From: Clostridia bacterium
GTDB taxonomy: Bacteria > Bacillota > Clostridia > TANB77 > CAG-508
Direction of reading: 5' to 3'
Length of the DNA: 46,939 bases
Assembly: GCA_022794615.1 (NCBI GenBank)
Contig: JAAWFD010000003.1
Coordinates: forward strand, 1 to 46,939
A model generated the notes under the pieces. It saw nothing but the letters and a program-made list of their open reading frames with translations, ran no database searches and was not told the DNA's origin. Shown one piece after another: positions 19,816-28,626 of this stretch (its first letter is position 1; each line of letters opens with the position of its first letter). Both the position numbers and the translations under genes were made by a program.

Positions 19816-19885
19816 GAAGCTTACAAGCTTCATTTTTAGTTACAAAACATAATATCATTTTATCATTTTTGATATATTATGTCAA
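19816..19885 (-). promoter_or_regulatory. Promoter and palindrome of the orphan gene
   Basis: On the minus strand TTGACA (19885-19880) and TAAAAT (19862-19857) are spaced by 17 nt. Downstream in the leader a perfect palindrome pairs GAAGCTT (19816-19822) with AAGCTTC (19825-19831), a possible operator or hairpin. Confidence 0.75.
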
Positions 19886-20100
19886 ATTATCGATAAATAC
19901 ATTTGTCTTAAACATGTTAGGTAAAAAAGACAAATAATATATTTAAATAAATCAGTTGATTCACGAGGCTATTCATTTTGAATAACTTTCAAAATTAGTT
20001 ACTTTAAAAAATAACATATATAATAAAAAAAATGTAAAAAACACTTGTATATAAAAATAAAAATATATTATACTATATAGAAATAGGGAGGAGAGAGAAA
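19886..20100 (+). promoter_or_regulatory. Intergenic region with ymfF promoter
   Basis: This spacer holds no gene. TTGTAT (20045-20050) and TATACT (20069-20074) with an 18-nt gap form a likely promoter for the ymfF-ymfH pair. GGGAGG precedes the ATG at 20101. Confidence 0.6.
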
Positions 20101-21381
20101 ATGAAATATAAAAAACAAGAAATAAGAAAGGGAATAAATATTCATATAATAAACACAGATAGATTTAAAACAAATTTAGTAGCGATATTTTTAACTACAC
20201 CAATAACAAGAGAAGAAGTAACATACGATGCAGTAATATCATCAGTATTAAGAAGAGGAAGCAAAAACATGCAGACACAAGAACAAATAAGCAAAGAATT
20301 AGAGAATATGTATGGAGCAGCGTTTGATTGTGGAATAGATAAAACAGGAGATAATCATATATTAAGATTTTACTTAGAATCCATAAATGACAAATATCTT
20401 CCACAAAATGATGAAAAAATGTTGAAAAGTAGCTGTGAAAAATTGCTAGAAATAGTATTTAATCCATTAACAGAAGGACAAGTATTTAAAAAAGAATATG
20501 TAGAACAAGAAAAAGAAAATGTAAAAAGGATGATAGAAGGAAAGATAGACAACAAAGCAAGATATGCAATGGATAGATGTATAGAAGAAATGTATAAGGG
20601 AAAGCCATATGGACTATATAAATATGGATATATAGAAGACTTAAATAACATAAATGAGCAAAATTTATATGAGCACTATCAAAATCTAATAGACAGTTGT
20701 AAGATAGACATATTCATATCAGGACCAGTAGATGAAAATGAAGAACAAAAAATACAAAAGGACATAGAGGAAAATGAAAATATAAAAGAACTAAAAGAAA
20801 GAGAAGCAAACTATATAAAAACAGCAATAGTAGACAAAGAAGTAGAACAAGAGAAAATTATAACAGATTCAATGGAAGTAACACAAGGAAAGTTAGTATT
20901 AGGTTTAGATGTACAGTTAAAAACAGAAGAAGAGAAATATATCACAAGTGTATATAATGGAATATTAGGAGGGTCAGCAACATCAAAATTATTCCAAGAA
21001 GTAAGAGAAAAAGCAAGTTTAGCATATACAGCCAGTTCAAGTTTTATAAGACATAAAGGAAATATAATGATAAACTGTGGAATAGAAATAAAGAATTATG
21101 AAAAAGCCTTAGACATAATAAGAAAGCAATTAGAAGATATGAAGAGTGGAAACTTTACTGAAGAAGACTTAGAAAACAGCAAAAAGGGAATAATATCAGT
21201 AATAAAAGGAATAGAAGATGAGCAAGATACAGAGATAACATATTATTTTGGGCAAGAACTATCAGGAGATAAAATGGAAATAAAAAAGTATATTGAGACA
21301 ATACAAAAAGTAACAAAACAAAATGTCATAGATATTGCAAATAAAATATCTATAAATACAATATATTTTTTAAAAGACTAG
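20101..21381 (+). CDS. ymfF: M16-like protein YmfF (EF-P modification-associated)
   Basis: This 426-residue protein has the M16 peptidase fold but lacks the HxxEH zinc motif: the matching position reads AVISSVLRRGSKNMQT. It therefore resembles YmfF, the inactive half of a YmfF/YmfH pair. In Bacillus subtilis ymfF and ymfH are associated with 5-aminopentanol modification of elongation factor P. The C-terminal half has the typical GGSATSKLFQEVREKASLAYTASS segment. It is followed after 50 nt by the catalytic-type partner, forming an operon. The EF-P link is from the family, not from this window. Confidence 0.85.
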   Translation: MKYKKQEIRKGINIHIINTDRFKTNLVAIFLTTPITREEVTYDAVISSVLRRGSKNMQTQEQISKELENMYGAAFDCGIDKTGDNHILRFYLESINDKYLPQNDEKMLKSSCEKLLEIVFNPLTEGQVFKKEYVEQEKENVKRMIEGKIDNKARYAMDRCIEEMYKGKPYGLYKYGYIEDLNNINEQNLYEHYQNLIDSCKIDIFISGPVDENEEQKIQKDIEENENIKELKEREANYIKTAIVDKEVEQEKIITDSMEVTQGKLVLGLDVQLKTEEEKYITSVYNGILGGSATSKLFQEVREKASLAYTASSSFIRHKGNIMINCGIEIKNYEKALDIIRKQLEDMKSGNFTEEDLENSKKGIISVIKGIEDEQDTEITYYFGQELSGDKMEIKKYIETIQKVTKQNVIDIANKISINTIYFLKD

Positions 21382-21431
21382 TAGTATGTTAATATAGAAA
21401 ATAAAAATTCACAGAAAGGAAATGTATAAAA

Positions 21432-22703
21432 ATGCAAGTGATAGAAAATTTAAAGATAAAGGAAAAGCTATACACAGAAAAATTAGAAAATGGAATGACA
21501 GTAATGATAATTCCAAAAAAAGATACACAAAAAAAATATGTAATATGGGGAACACACTATGGGTCAAACGACAGCAAGTTTGTAATACCAGGAAATAAGG
21601 AAGCAATAGAAGTACCAAAGGGAGTAGCACATTTTCTAGAGCATAAAATGTTTGAACAAGAAAATGGTAAAAATAGTTTAGATGTATTAACAGCATTAGG
21701 CGTGGAGGCAAATGCATATACAACAAATGACCATACAGCATATTTATTTGAATGTACAGACAAATTTTATGAGGCATTAGATGAATTAATGGATTATGTA
21801 CAACATCCTTATTTTACGGATGAAAATGTCGAGAAAGAAAAAGGTATAATAGGACAAGAAATAATGATGTATGATGACTATCCTGAATGGAAAGTATATC
21901 TAAACACATTAGAAGCAATGTATCATGAACACCCTGTAAAATTAGATATAACAGGAACAATAGAAACAATAAGTCATATAGATAAAGAGGTATTATACAA
22001 TTGTTATAACACATTTTATAATCCATCAAACATGGTATTAGTAGTATGTGGAGACTTTGAGCCTGAAGAAATATTAAAAGAGATAGAAAGTAGATTATTA
22101 GACAAAAAATCAGAAGGAGAAATAAAGAGAATATATCCAACTGAAAGTGAAGAAATAGTACAATCTGCAATAAACCAAAATATGGAAGTAAGTATGCCAT
22201 TGTTTACAATTGGTATAAAAGACAAGCCCGCAGATGAAAAGGAAAAAGTAAAAAAACATATAGCAATAGAAATATTACTAAATCTAATATTAGGAAGAAG
22301 TTCAGAGCTATATAAAGAATTATATAACGAAGGTGTAATATTTGCACAGCCATCATTAGAATATGAGTTTACTAGTGATTATGCACATATATTAATAACA
22401 GGACAAGCTACAAATCCAGAAGAATTATTTGATAAATTCAAAAATAAGATTAGTGAAATAATGCAAAATGGAATAAATGAAGATGACTTTAATAGAATAA
22501 AAAAGATGATTTATGGTGGATATGTTAAAGAATATAATGATGTAGCTGAAATTGCAAGAATGTTCTTGTCTGATTCGTTTAAAGGAATAAATAGTTTTGA
22601 TTATATCGAAGAAATAGGTAGTGTAAATGTTGAATATGGTAAGCAAGTTTTAGATATAGTATTTAATGATTATAAAATGGTATTGTCAACAGTAAAGAAA
22701 TAA
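21432..22703 (+). CDS. ymfH: M16 zinc peptidase YmfH (EF-P modification-associated)
   Basis: This 423-residue M16 (pitrilysin/insulinase) peptidase has the inverted zinc motif HFLEH at residues 67-71. The downstream acidic ligand region reads EKEKGIIGQEIMMYDDYPEW, near residue 140. The C-terminal domain carries LGRSSELYKELYNEGVI, matching the family's substrate-binding half. It probably forms a heterodimer with the preceding YmfF-like protein. AAAGGA serves the start at 21432. Copy 2 of the dispersed hairpin repeat follows, between this gene and the convergent tex. Confidence 0.88.
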   Translation: MQVIENLKIKEKLYTEKLENGMTVMIIPKKDTQKKYVIWGTHYGSNDSKFVIPGNKEAIEVPKGVAHFLEHKMFEQENGKNSLDVLTALGVEANAYTTNDHTAYLFECTDKFYEALDELMDYVQHPYFTDENVEKEKGIIGQEIMMYDDYPEWKVYLNTLEAMYHEHPVKLDITGTIETISHIDKEVLYNCYNTFYNPSNMVLVVCGDFEPEEILKEIESRLLDKKSEGEIKRIYPTESEEIVQSAINQNMEVSMPLFTIGIKDKPADEKEKVKKHIAIEILLNLILGRSSELYKELYNEGVIFAQPSLEYEFTSDYAHILITGQATNPEELFDKFKNKISEIMQNGINEDDFNRIKKMIYGGYVKEYNDVAEIARMFLSDSFKGINSFDYIEEIGSVNVEYGKQVLDIVFNDYKMVLSTVKK

Positions 22704-22719
22704 TTAATTTATAAGAGAT

Positions 22720-22811
22720 AGTATATAAAATTAAAAAAGTAACTAATTTTCCAGGCGCCGGTGATTACCGTTACCTAGAAAAAAAGCTACTTTTTTTAAA
22801 ATAAATATGTA
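22720..22811 (-). repeat. Dispersed hairpin repeat, copy 2 (inverted)
   Basis: The 28-nt core at 22751-22778 shares GGTGATTACCGT with the other copies. Its left arm (AACTAATTTT next to the core) matches the reverse complement of the right arm of copy 3, so this copy is inverted. It fills the space between convergent ymfH and tex. Confidence 0.8.
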
Positions 22812-22844
22812 ATACCTTTACAAGTTATTTTTAAATATTAAATA

Positions 22845-24995
22845 TTAAACCTTCATACTTAGACCAACTTTTTGTCTATCAAAATCGATTTTAATAACCT
22901 TAACCTTTACAACATCTCCAACAGAAACAACTTGAGAAGGAGACTTAATAAAAGAATCGCTCATTTCAGAAATATGAACTAAACCATCATGTTTGACACC
23001 AATATCAACAAAAGCACCAAAGTCAATAACATTTCTAACAGTACCAGTTAAAATCATACCTTCTTGTAAATCCTCAAATTTTAAAACATCATTTCTAAAA
23101 ACAGGTTTAGGCATATCTTCACGAGGGTCACGACCTGGCTTAGAAAGTTCTGATATAATATCTTGAAGAGTCATTTCGCCAATATCTAATTCTTTAGCAG
23201 TTTGAGCCACATTAATTGACTCAAGCTTTTTGCGTAAATCTGCAAGTTTTTGCTTATCAGTTAAATCATTAGCAGAAAAACCTAGTAATGATAAAAGTTT
23301 TTCTGTTTGAGAATAGCTTTCTGGATGTACTGCTGTTAAATCTAAAGGATTATCTCCACCAAAAATTCTAATGAATCCAGCACATTGTTCAAAGGCAACT
23401 TTTCCAAGTTTAGTAACTTTTAATAAATCTTTTCTATTTTTAAATTTTCCATTTTCATCTCTATATTTAACTATATTCTTAGCAATAGTATTATTAATAC
23501 CTGATACATATGAAAGTAGGGAAGCAGTAGCAGTATTTACATCTACACCAACTTTATTTACACTATCTTCAACAACGCCAGTTAAGCTATCTGCTAATCT
23601 TTTTTGATTTACATCATGTTGATATTGACCAACTCCAATAGCCTTAGGATCTATTTTTACCAATTCTGCAAGAGGGTCTTGTAAACGCCTTGCTATTGAA
23701 ATAGCACCTCTAATAGAAACATTTATATCAGGATATTCTTCTGTTGCAAGTTTAGAAGCGGAATAAACTGAAGCACCAGCTTCGCTAACTATAACATAAT
23801 GAACATCTCGTTTAGTATCTTTTAACATGTCAGCAACAAACATTTCAGATTCTCTTGAAGCTGTTCCATTACCAATTGCAATCATGTCAATTTTATCTTT
23901 TTCGATTAGTGCAAGCAATTTAGACTTACTACCAACAACATCATTTTGTGGAGCAGTAGGATATACTGTTTCAGTATCTAAGACTTTTCCAGTATCATCA
24001 ATTACAGCAATTTTACAACCAGTTCTGTATGCTGGGTCAAATCCCATAACAGTTTTGCCTTTGATAGGAGCTCCTAATAAAAGTTGTTTTGCATTTTGAC
24101 CAAATACTTTAATAGCTTGCTCTTCTGCTTTTTCAGTCAAATCTGAACGGATTTCTCTATCAATAGAAGGCTCTATTAGCCTTTTGAAACTATCTAAAAT
24201 AGTAGCTTTTAACATTTCAGTAAATTGATTAGTACCTTTAATAATGTCTCTTTCAATATAGAATATAATTTTATTTTCATCTTTTTCAATTTTTACTTTT
24301 AGAAATTCTTCAGTTTCTCCACGGTTAATCGCTAAAATTCTGTGACTTGGAATCTTACTTACAACTTCTTTATAATCATAATACATTTCGTAGTTAGACT
24401 TTTCATCAGGTTTAGTAGCAGATGTAACTAATGTACCATAGCGATAACATATTTTTTTGATATATTTTCTGAATTTAGGCTCATCAGAAATTTGTTCTGC
24501 GATTATATCTAATGCTCCTGCAATTGCATCATTAGCAGATAATACTTCTTTTTCTTCAGAAACAAATTCTTCAGCAATTTTGTTAATATCTTTGGTTTCT
24601 GTTTGTTCTAAAATAATATTAGCCAATGGCTCTAATCCTTTTGCTTTTGCAACTGTAGCTCTTGTTTTTTTCTTTTGTTTATAAGGTCTATAAATATCTT
24701 CAACTTCTGCTAAAGTTTTACAAATTGCAATTTCTTGTAATAATTCATCAGTTAGTTTTCCTTGTTCATCAATTGATTTTACTACTTCGGCTTTTCTTTC
24801 TTCTAAATTTCGTAGATACATTAAGCGGTCATTAAAATTTCTTAATATTTCATCACTTAATCCACCTGTAACTTCTTTCCTATAACGTGCAATAAAAGGG
24901 ATAGTATTTCCTTCATCTATTAGTTTAATTGTGTTTTCTGCTTGAGAATATTTTATACTTAATTCTTCAGCAATTTGATTGATTAGTTTGTCCAT
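22845..24995 (-). CDS. tex: Tex family RNA-binding transcription factor
   Basis: This 716-residue protein is a full-length Tex (YhgF) homologue. In order it shows the helical N-terminal region with FIARYRKEVTGGLSDE, a YqgF/RNase H-like domain beginning MGFDPAYRTGCKIAVIDD near residue 318, a helix-hairpin-helix region (VNTATASLLSYVSGI near 490), and a C-terminal S1 domain (GMILTGTVRNVIDFGAFVDI near 645). Tex binds nucleic acid and affects transcription and stress tolerance. It is a single gene with its own promoter, divergent from gdpP. Confidence 0.95.
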   Translation of the reverse strand: MDKLINQIAEELSIKYSQAENTIKLIDEGNTIPFIARYRKEVTGGLSDEILRNFNDRLMYLRNLEERKAEVVKSIDEQGKLTDELLQEIAICKTLAEVEDIYRPYKQKKKTRATVAKAKGLEPLANIILEQTETKDINKIAEEFVSEEKEVLSANDAIAGALDIIAEQISDEPKFRKYIKKICYRYGTLVTSATKPDEKSNYEMYYDYKEVVSKIPSHRILAINRGETEEFLKVKIEKDENKIIFYIERDIIKGTNQFTEMLKATILDSFKRLIEPSIDREIRSDLTEKAEEQAIKVFGQNAKQLLLGAPIKGKTVMGFDPAYRTGCKIAVIDDTGKVLDTETVYPTAPQNDVVGSKSKLLALIEKDKIDMIAIGNGTASRESEMFVADMLKDTKRDVHYVIVSEAGASVYSASKLATEEYPDINVSIRGAISIARRLQDPLAELVKIDPKAIGVGQYQHDVNQKRLADSLTGVVEDSVNKVGVDVNTATASLLSYVSGINNTIAKNIVKYRDENGKFKNRKDLLKVTKLGKVAFEQCAGFIRIFGGDNPLDLTAVHPESYSQTEKLLSLLGFSANDLTDKQKLADLRKKLESINVAQTAKELDIGEMTLQDIISELSKPGRDPREDMPKPVFRNDVLKFEDLQEGMILTGTVRNVIDFGAFVDIGVKHDGLVHISEMSDSFIKSPSQVVSVGDVVKVKVIKIDFDRQKVGLSMKV

Positions 24996-25079
24996 TTATA
25001 TTAACCTCTTTTCTAAATTTTCAAGTTTTTGAATAATAGTTAAAATATATTGAGTCATGTTTCTTACTTGATTTTTTGT

Positions 25080-25109
25080 ATTATATCAAAAGGTTTGAAA
25101 AATAGTCAA
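25080..25109 (-). promoter_or_regulatory. Sigma-A promoter of tex
   Basis: On the minus strand TTGACT (25109-25104) and TATAAT (25085-25080) are spaced by 18 nt. Confidence 0.75.
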
Positions 25110-25145
25110 TGATGTGAAAGAAAAATAAAAGAAGAACTGTAAAAC

Positions 25146-25174
25146 TTGACAAAGCAAAGAAAAAACAGTAGAAT
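25146..25174 (+). promoter_or_regulatory. Sigma-A promoter of gdpP
   Basis: TTGACA (25146-25151) and TAGAAT (25169-25174) are spaced by 17 nt. It lies back to back with the tex promoter. Confidence 0.8.
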
Positions 25175-25201
25175 AGAAAAAGAATGTAAAAGGAGAATAT
25201 C

Positions 25202-27211
25202 ATGTCAAATAATAAAAAAATATTTGAAACATTTGTATCTAGAACAAAAATATATTTAGTGATAATATTCATTTTATTAGTAATAATATGTATAAACAAC
25301 AGAGACCTAATAATACCATCAATAATTGCATTTTCTGTTATTATGGCATACACATATTTTGCAAACAACAAAAGAAAAAATGAAATATCAGAAAGATTAC
25401 AAGACTTAACACTAACAGTAGACACGGCAGCAAAAAGCACACTAATAAATTCACCATTACCATTAATAATATTAGAAACTGATGGAAACATAATATGGAG
25501 AAGTTCAAAATTTGTGACAGAATTTGCTAATGTCGATATCAATAACTATATAAATGATTTAATAATAGAAATAAAAAAAGAAATAGAAGAAGAGCAGAAA
25601 AATAAAACTATAAAAAGAGAAATGCAAATAGGAACAAAGATTTATCAAATATTAGGAGAATTTGTAAAATCAAAAAACAACTTAAAGAAGAAAAAAAGTG
25701 AATATATGTTAATAATATATTTTATGGACCAAACAGAAAATATAAAATTACAAAATGAATGTAAGAATTCAAAACCATGTGTAGGAATAATAGCAATAGA
25801 CAATTATGATGAAACTATGCAAAGAATACAAACTGAAAAAAGACCAGAGGTAATAGCACAAATAGAGAAAAACATATATGAATGGACAGGAGAAACAAAT
25901 GGAATTATAATAAAACCAGAAAGAGACACATATATATGTTTATTTGAAAAAAGATATTTAGAAAGAATAAAAGAAAACAAGTTTAGCATATTAGATGCAA
26001 TAAAAGAATTGGGAAATAAAGAAAAAATACAATTAACATTAAGCATTGCAATATCAGATGAAGGAGTAACAAACAAGGAAAAATATAAAAATGCATTAGA
26101 GACAATGGATGTAATACTAGGAAGAGGTGGAGACCAAGCGGCAATCAGACAAAATGGAAAATACCAATTCTTTGGTGGAAGAGCAGAAGAAGTAGAAAAG
26201 AGAACAAAAGTAAAAGCAAGAGTTGTAGCACATGCATTAGAAAAACTAATAAGAGAAGCAGAAAATGTAGTAATAATGGGACATGCTAATCCAGATATAG
26301 ATGCAGTAGGTTCAGCATTAGGAGTATATAGAATAGCAACAGCTTTAAGAAAAAGAGCAAATGTAGTAACAAACAGAGAAGCACCTGCTATAAAGAGTTT
26401 TATAGATGAGTTATCAAAAGAAGAACAATATGCAAATGTAGTAATAAGTAAAGAAGAAGGAGAAGCAATTACTACAGAAAACACATTGGTGGTATTAGTA
26501 GATACACACAAAAAAAATTATGTAGAAGAGCCAGAAATACTAAATAAGACAACCAGAGTAGTAGTTATTGACCATCATAGAAGGAGTACAGACTATGTAG
26601 ACAATGCAATATTAACATTCCAGGAAGTATATGCATCATCAGCAGCAGAACTCGTAACAGAGTTAATACAATATGTAGAAGAAGGTATAGAATTAAATAT
26701 GCTAGAAGCAGAAGGTCTATATGCAGGTATAATGGTAGATACAAAAAACTTTACTTTTAAAACAGGAGTAAGAACATTCGAAGCTGCAGCATATTTAAGA
26801 AAATATGGAGTGGATATAATAAAAATAAAGAAATGGTTTCAAAGTGACTTAGAAGGATATAATAAAATAGCAGATATAGTGAAAAATGCAGAAGTAATAA
26901 AAAATACAATAGCAGTTTCTATCTATGGAGGACAAGATAAAGAGGTTAACTTAATATGTGCAAAAGCAGCAGATGAATTGCTTACAATAGGAAATATAAC
27001 AGCATCATTTGTTATGGGGTTAGCTGGTGATAAAGTAATGATAAGTGGACGTTCTATTGGAGACATAAATGTTCAATTGATTTTAGAAAAACTAGGTGGG
27101 GGAGGTCATATAAATTTAGCAGGTGCTCAAATAGAGGGGGTATCTGTTGAGGAAGTAAAAGCTCAACTAGTTGATATTATTAATGAATATTTTGATGAAG
27201 AAAATAAATAA
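25202..27211 (+). CDS. gdpP: Cyclic-di-AMP phosphodiesterase GdpP
   Basis: This 669-residue membrane protein hydrolyses cyclic di-AMP, a regulator of potassium, cell wall and osmotic state. Two hydrophobic segments lie within residues ~15-60. A PAS-like region (about 75-165) and a degenerate GGDEF domain (about 175-305, GRGGDQAAI instead of GGDEF) follow. The DHH/DHHA1 phosphodiesterase core shows HANPDIDAVGSALG (about 360), VDTHKK, DHHRR (about 458) and GGGGHINLAGAQ near the end. These are the metal and substrate motifs of the family. It may share its leader-terminator region with the peroxiredoxin gene downstream. Confidence 0.95.
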   Translation: MSNNKKIFETFVSRTKIYLVIIFILLVIICINNRDLIIPSIIAFSVIMAYTYFANNKRKNEISERLQDLTLTVDTAAKSTLINSPLPLIILETDGNIIWRSSKFVTEFANVDINNYINDLIIEIKKEIEEEQKNKTIKREMQIGTKIYQILGEFVKSKNNLKKKKSEYMLIIYFMDQTENIKLQNECKNSKPCVGIIAIDNYDETMQRIQTEKRPEVIAQIEKNIYEWTGETNGIIIKPERDTYICLFEKRYLERIKENKFSILDAIKELGNKEKIQLTLSIAISDEGVTNKEKYKNALETMDVILGRGGDQAAIRQNGKYQFFGGRAEEVEKRTKVKARVVAHALEKLIREAENVVIMGHANPDIDAVGSALGVYRIATALRKRANVVTNREAPAIKSFIDELSKEEQYANVVISKEEGEAITTENTLVVLVDTHKKNYVEEPEILNKTTRVVVIDHHRRSTDYVDNAILTFQEVYASSAAELVTELIQYVEEGIELNMLEAEGLYAGIMVDTKNFTFKTGVRTFEAAAYLRKYGVDIIKIKKWFQSDLEGYNKIADIVKNAEVIKNTIAVSIYGGQDKEVNLICAKAADELLTIGNITASFVMGLAGDKVMISGRSIGDINVQLILEKLGGGGHINLAGAQIEGVSVEEVKAQLVDIINEYFDEENK

Positions 27212-27225
27212 TACATTTAACACAT

Positions 27226-27275
27226 AAAAATAAACTCTATCATATTATATACAAATATGAAAGGAGTTTATTTTT
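27226..27275 (+). promoter_or_regulatory. SD-masking hairpin at the peroxiredoxin start
   Basis: AAAAATAAACTC (27226-27237) is a perfect 12-bp complement of GAGTTTATTTTT (27264-27275), which covers part of the ribosome site AAAGGAG and ends directly before the ATG at 27276. The loop is 26 nt. The T-rich arm could also serve as a terminator for gdpP. Confidence 0.55.
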
Positions 27276-27557
27276 ATGGATTATGAATTAATGATGAATG
27301 GGAATGTAAAAATAGGACAAATGGCACCCGAATTTGATGCAATTACTACATTAGGACCTAAAAAATTATGTGATTATAAGGGAAAATGGTTAGTTTTATT
27401 TTCACATCCAGGTGATTTTACCCCAGTATGTACTACAGAATTTATAGCATTTTCAAATGCGTATCAATACTTTCAAAGGTTAAATACAGAATTATTAGGA
27501 CTAAGTATAGATAGTAACGCCTCACATCTTGCATATCTAAAGTTACCAACAAAATAA
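27276..27557 (+). pseudogene. Peroxiredoxin (Prx6-type), 5' part, split by element
   Basis: This is the N-terminal part of a 1-Cys/Prx6-type peroxiredoxin, which reduces peroxides. Residues 1-81 are native, ending in SIDSN before the shared core that encodes ASH. The peroxidatic cysteine is in [13 protein letters not shown] (about residue 47). From 27527 the frame runs into the inserted element (YLKLPTK) and stops at 27557. The rest of the gene is at 31507-31983 in the same frame if the element is removed. As it stands the product lacks the C-terminal half and should be inactive. Confidence 0.9.
27519..27526 (+). other. attL core of the element
   Basis: GCCTCACA reads as codons for Ala-Ser-His in the peroxiredoxin frame. 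The flanking AACGCCTCACATCTTGCAT resembles the right junction AATGCCTCACACTTAGCAT, which differs mainly at third codon positions. The crossover lies within the 8 identical bases. Confidence 0.8.
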
Positions 27558-27561
27558 AAAA

Positions 27562-27576
27562 AGCAATCACCTGCTA
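27562..27576 (-). promoter_or_regulatory. Left-end copy of a 15-bp recombinase-leader motif
   Basis: AGCAATCACCTGCTA at 27562-27576 recurs as its exact reverse complement at 29827-29841, just before the recombinase start. The motif is partly palindromic (AGCA/TGCT). It is a candidate binding site for the recombinase or an accessory protein. Confidence 0.55.
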
Positions 27577-27650
27577 AAATTGGATATGTACAAAAATTAT
27601 AAAATATGTTAATATGAATAAAGAAAGTAATAATTTATATGGAGAATGAA

Positions 27651-28409
27651 ATGAAAAGTTATAAAGAATTATTTGAAAAAGAATTTAATACATCTCAACA
27701 AATAGATGAAACATTTGCAAAAATTTGTAATGAACAAAGTTTTAGAAAAGGTATTGAGTATTTAAAATCAATTAATTGTGAATGGCTAGATTATGATGGA
27801 TATACTATTTTATATACTATAAATGAGTTAACTAAAGTATCAACAACTGATGAAGAAAAAAGAAAATTAATTGAGCGAATATCTAGTCAAGAAGATGTTG
27901 TTGAAACAAAAATAGAAGAAAATGATAAGTTTAAAATTTCACAAATAGTTATTTCAAAAAAAGACTATGAAATTAGAGCTATGCAACTTTCAAAATTATT
28001 ACCCAAAGCAGTGGAAATATTACCTGATTTAGAAGATGACAGAAGGGCAGGAACTTGTTTTGAAAAAGCATATCATATATCTTTACATTTAGGCATTCCA
28101 AACGATATAGTGACAGGTTATTGTTATGGTTATACTGATAAATCAAAATTTCTTCATAGTTTTGTTGAAACAATACTTAAAGATGAAAGAGTTGTAATTG
28201 ATGGAACTTTAAATGCAATTTTCAATAAAGAAGGCTATTATAAATTAAGACATATAGAACCAATTACAAGAATCTCAAATAAAACATTAGAAAGTGATAT
28301 TGAGAAATATTTGAAAAGTTTTAAAACAATATCACCAGAAGTATATTATATTTTTAGAGATGAAATGATAAGAGATTTTGAAAAAAACTCAGATATTTTT
28401 GAAAGATAA
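27651..28409 (+). CDS. Element cargo protein with possible transglutaminase-like triad
   Basis: This 252-residue protein matches no family I recognise with certainty. The C-terminal half holds RAGTCFEKAYHIS, then FLHSFVE about 45 residues on, then VVIDGTLN. The order Cys, His, Asp and the local shapes resemble the catalytic triad of transglutaminase or papain-like folds. The N-terminal half is helical and charged. No signal peptide is present. The start is placed at 27651 because GGAG (27641-27644) is properly spaced; an ATG at 27639 overlaps that site. It is the first gene of the inserted element. Confidence 0.5.
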   Translation: MKSYKELFEKEFNTSQQIDETFAKICNEQSFRKGIEYLKSINCEWLDYDGYTILYTINELTKVSTTDEEKRKLIERISSQEDVVETKIEENDKFKISQIVISKKDYEIRAMQLSKLLPKAVEILPDLEDDRRAGTCFEKAYHISLHLGIPNDIVTGYCYGYTDKSKFLHSFVETILKDERVVIDGTLNAIFNKEGYYKLRHIEPITRISNKTLESDIEKYLKSFKTISPEVYYIFRDEMIRDFEKNSDIFER

Positions 28410-28487
28410 TCTACAATTTTAAATATATTTACTTAATATGTGTAGTATAAATTTTATAAATTGAAAATAAAATAGCATTTTAGCAAC

Positions 28488-28517
28488 TTGACAAAATCAA
28501 GTTCTAAATGTTATAGT
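28488..28517 (+). promoter_or_regulatory. Promoter of the mntA-hepT pair
   Basis: TTGACA (28488-28493) and TATAGT (28512-28517) are spaced by 18 nt. The transcript would begin just before the GC-rich structured leader. Confidence 0.75.
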
Positions 28518-28537
28518 ATATATTGATTAGTAGTTTA

Positions 28538-28597
28538 GTAACCTACGGGACTAGACTCGGAGTAGATCGTACCTCGGGTAACCTACGGGTCCGAGGT
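28538..28597 (+). other. GC-rich repeated leader element
   Basis: GTAACCTACGGG occurs twice, at 28538-28549 and 28578-28589. ACCTCGG (28571-28577) pairs with CCGAGGT (28591-28597). CTAC (28543-28546) can pair with GTAG (28562-28565). The segment stands out from the AT-rich surroundings and lies in the leader of the toxin-antitoxin pair, so it may be an operator or an RNA control element. Confidence 0.6.
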
Positions 28598-28626
28598 CAT
28601 TTTAATATAAATTGGAGATTAAAAAA

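Noticed and set aside
20101..21381. YmfF-like gene as an active zinc protease
   Set aside because: The HxxEH motif is missing, so it is better read as the inactive partner of the following gene.
25081..25542. Minus-strand ORF at the start of gdpP
   Set aside because: It overlaps the tex/gdpP promoters and the well-supported gdpP frame, and its composition is that of a shadow frame.
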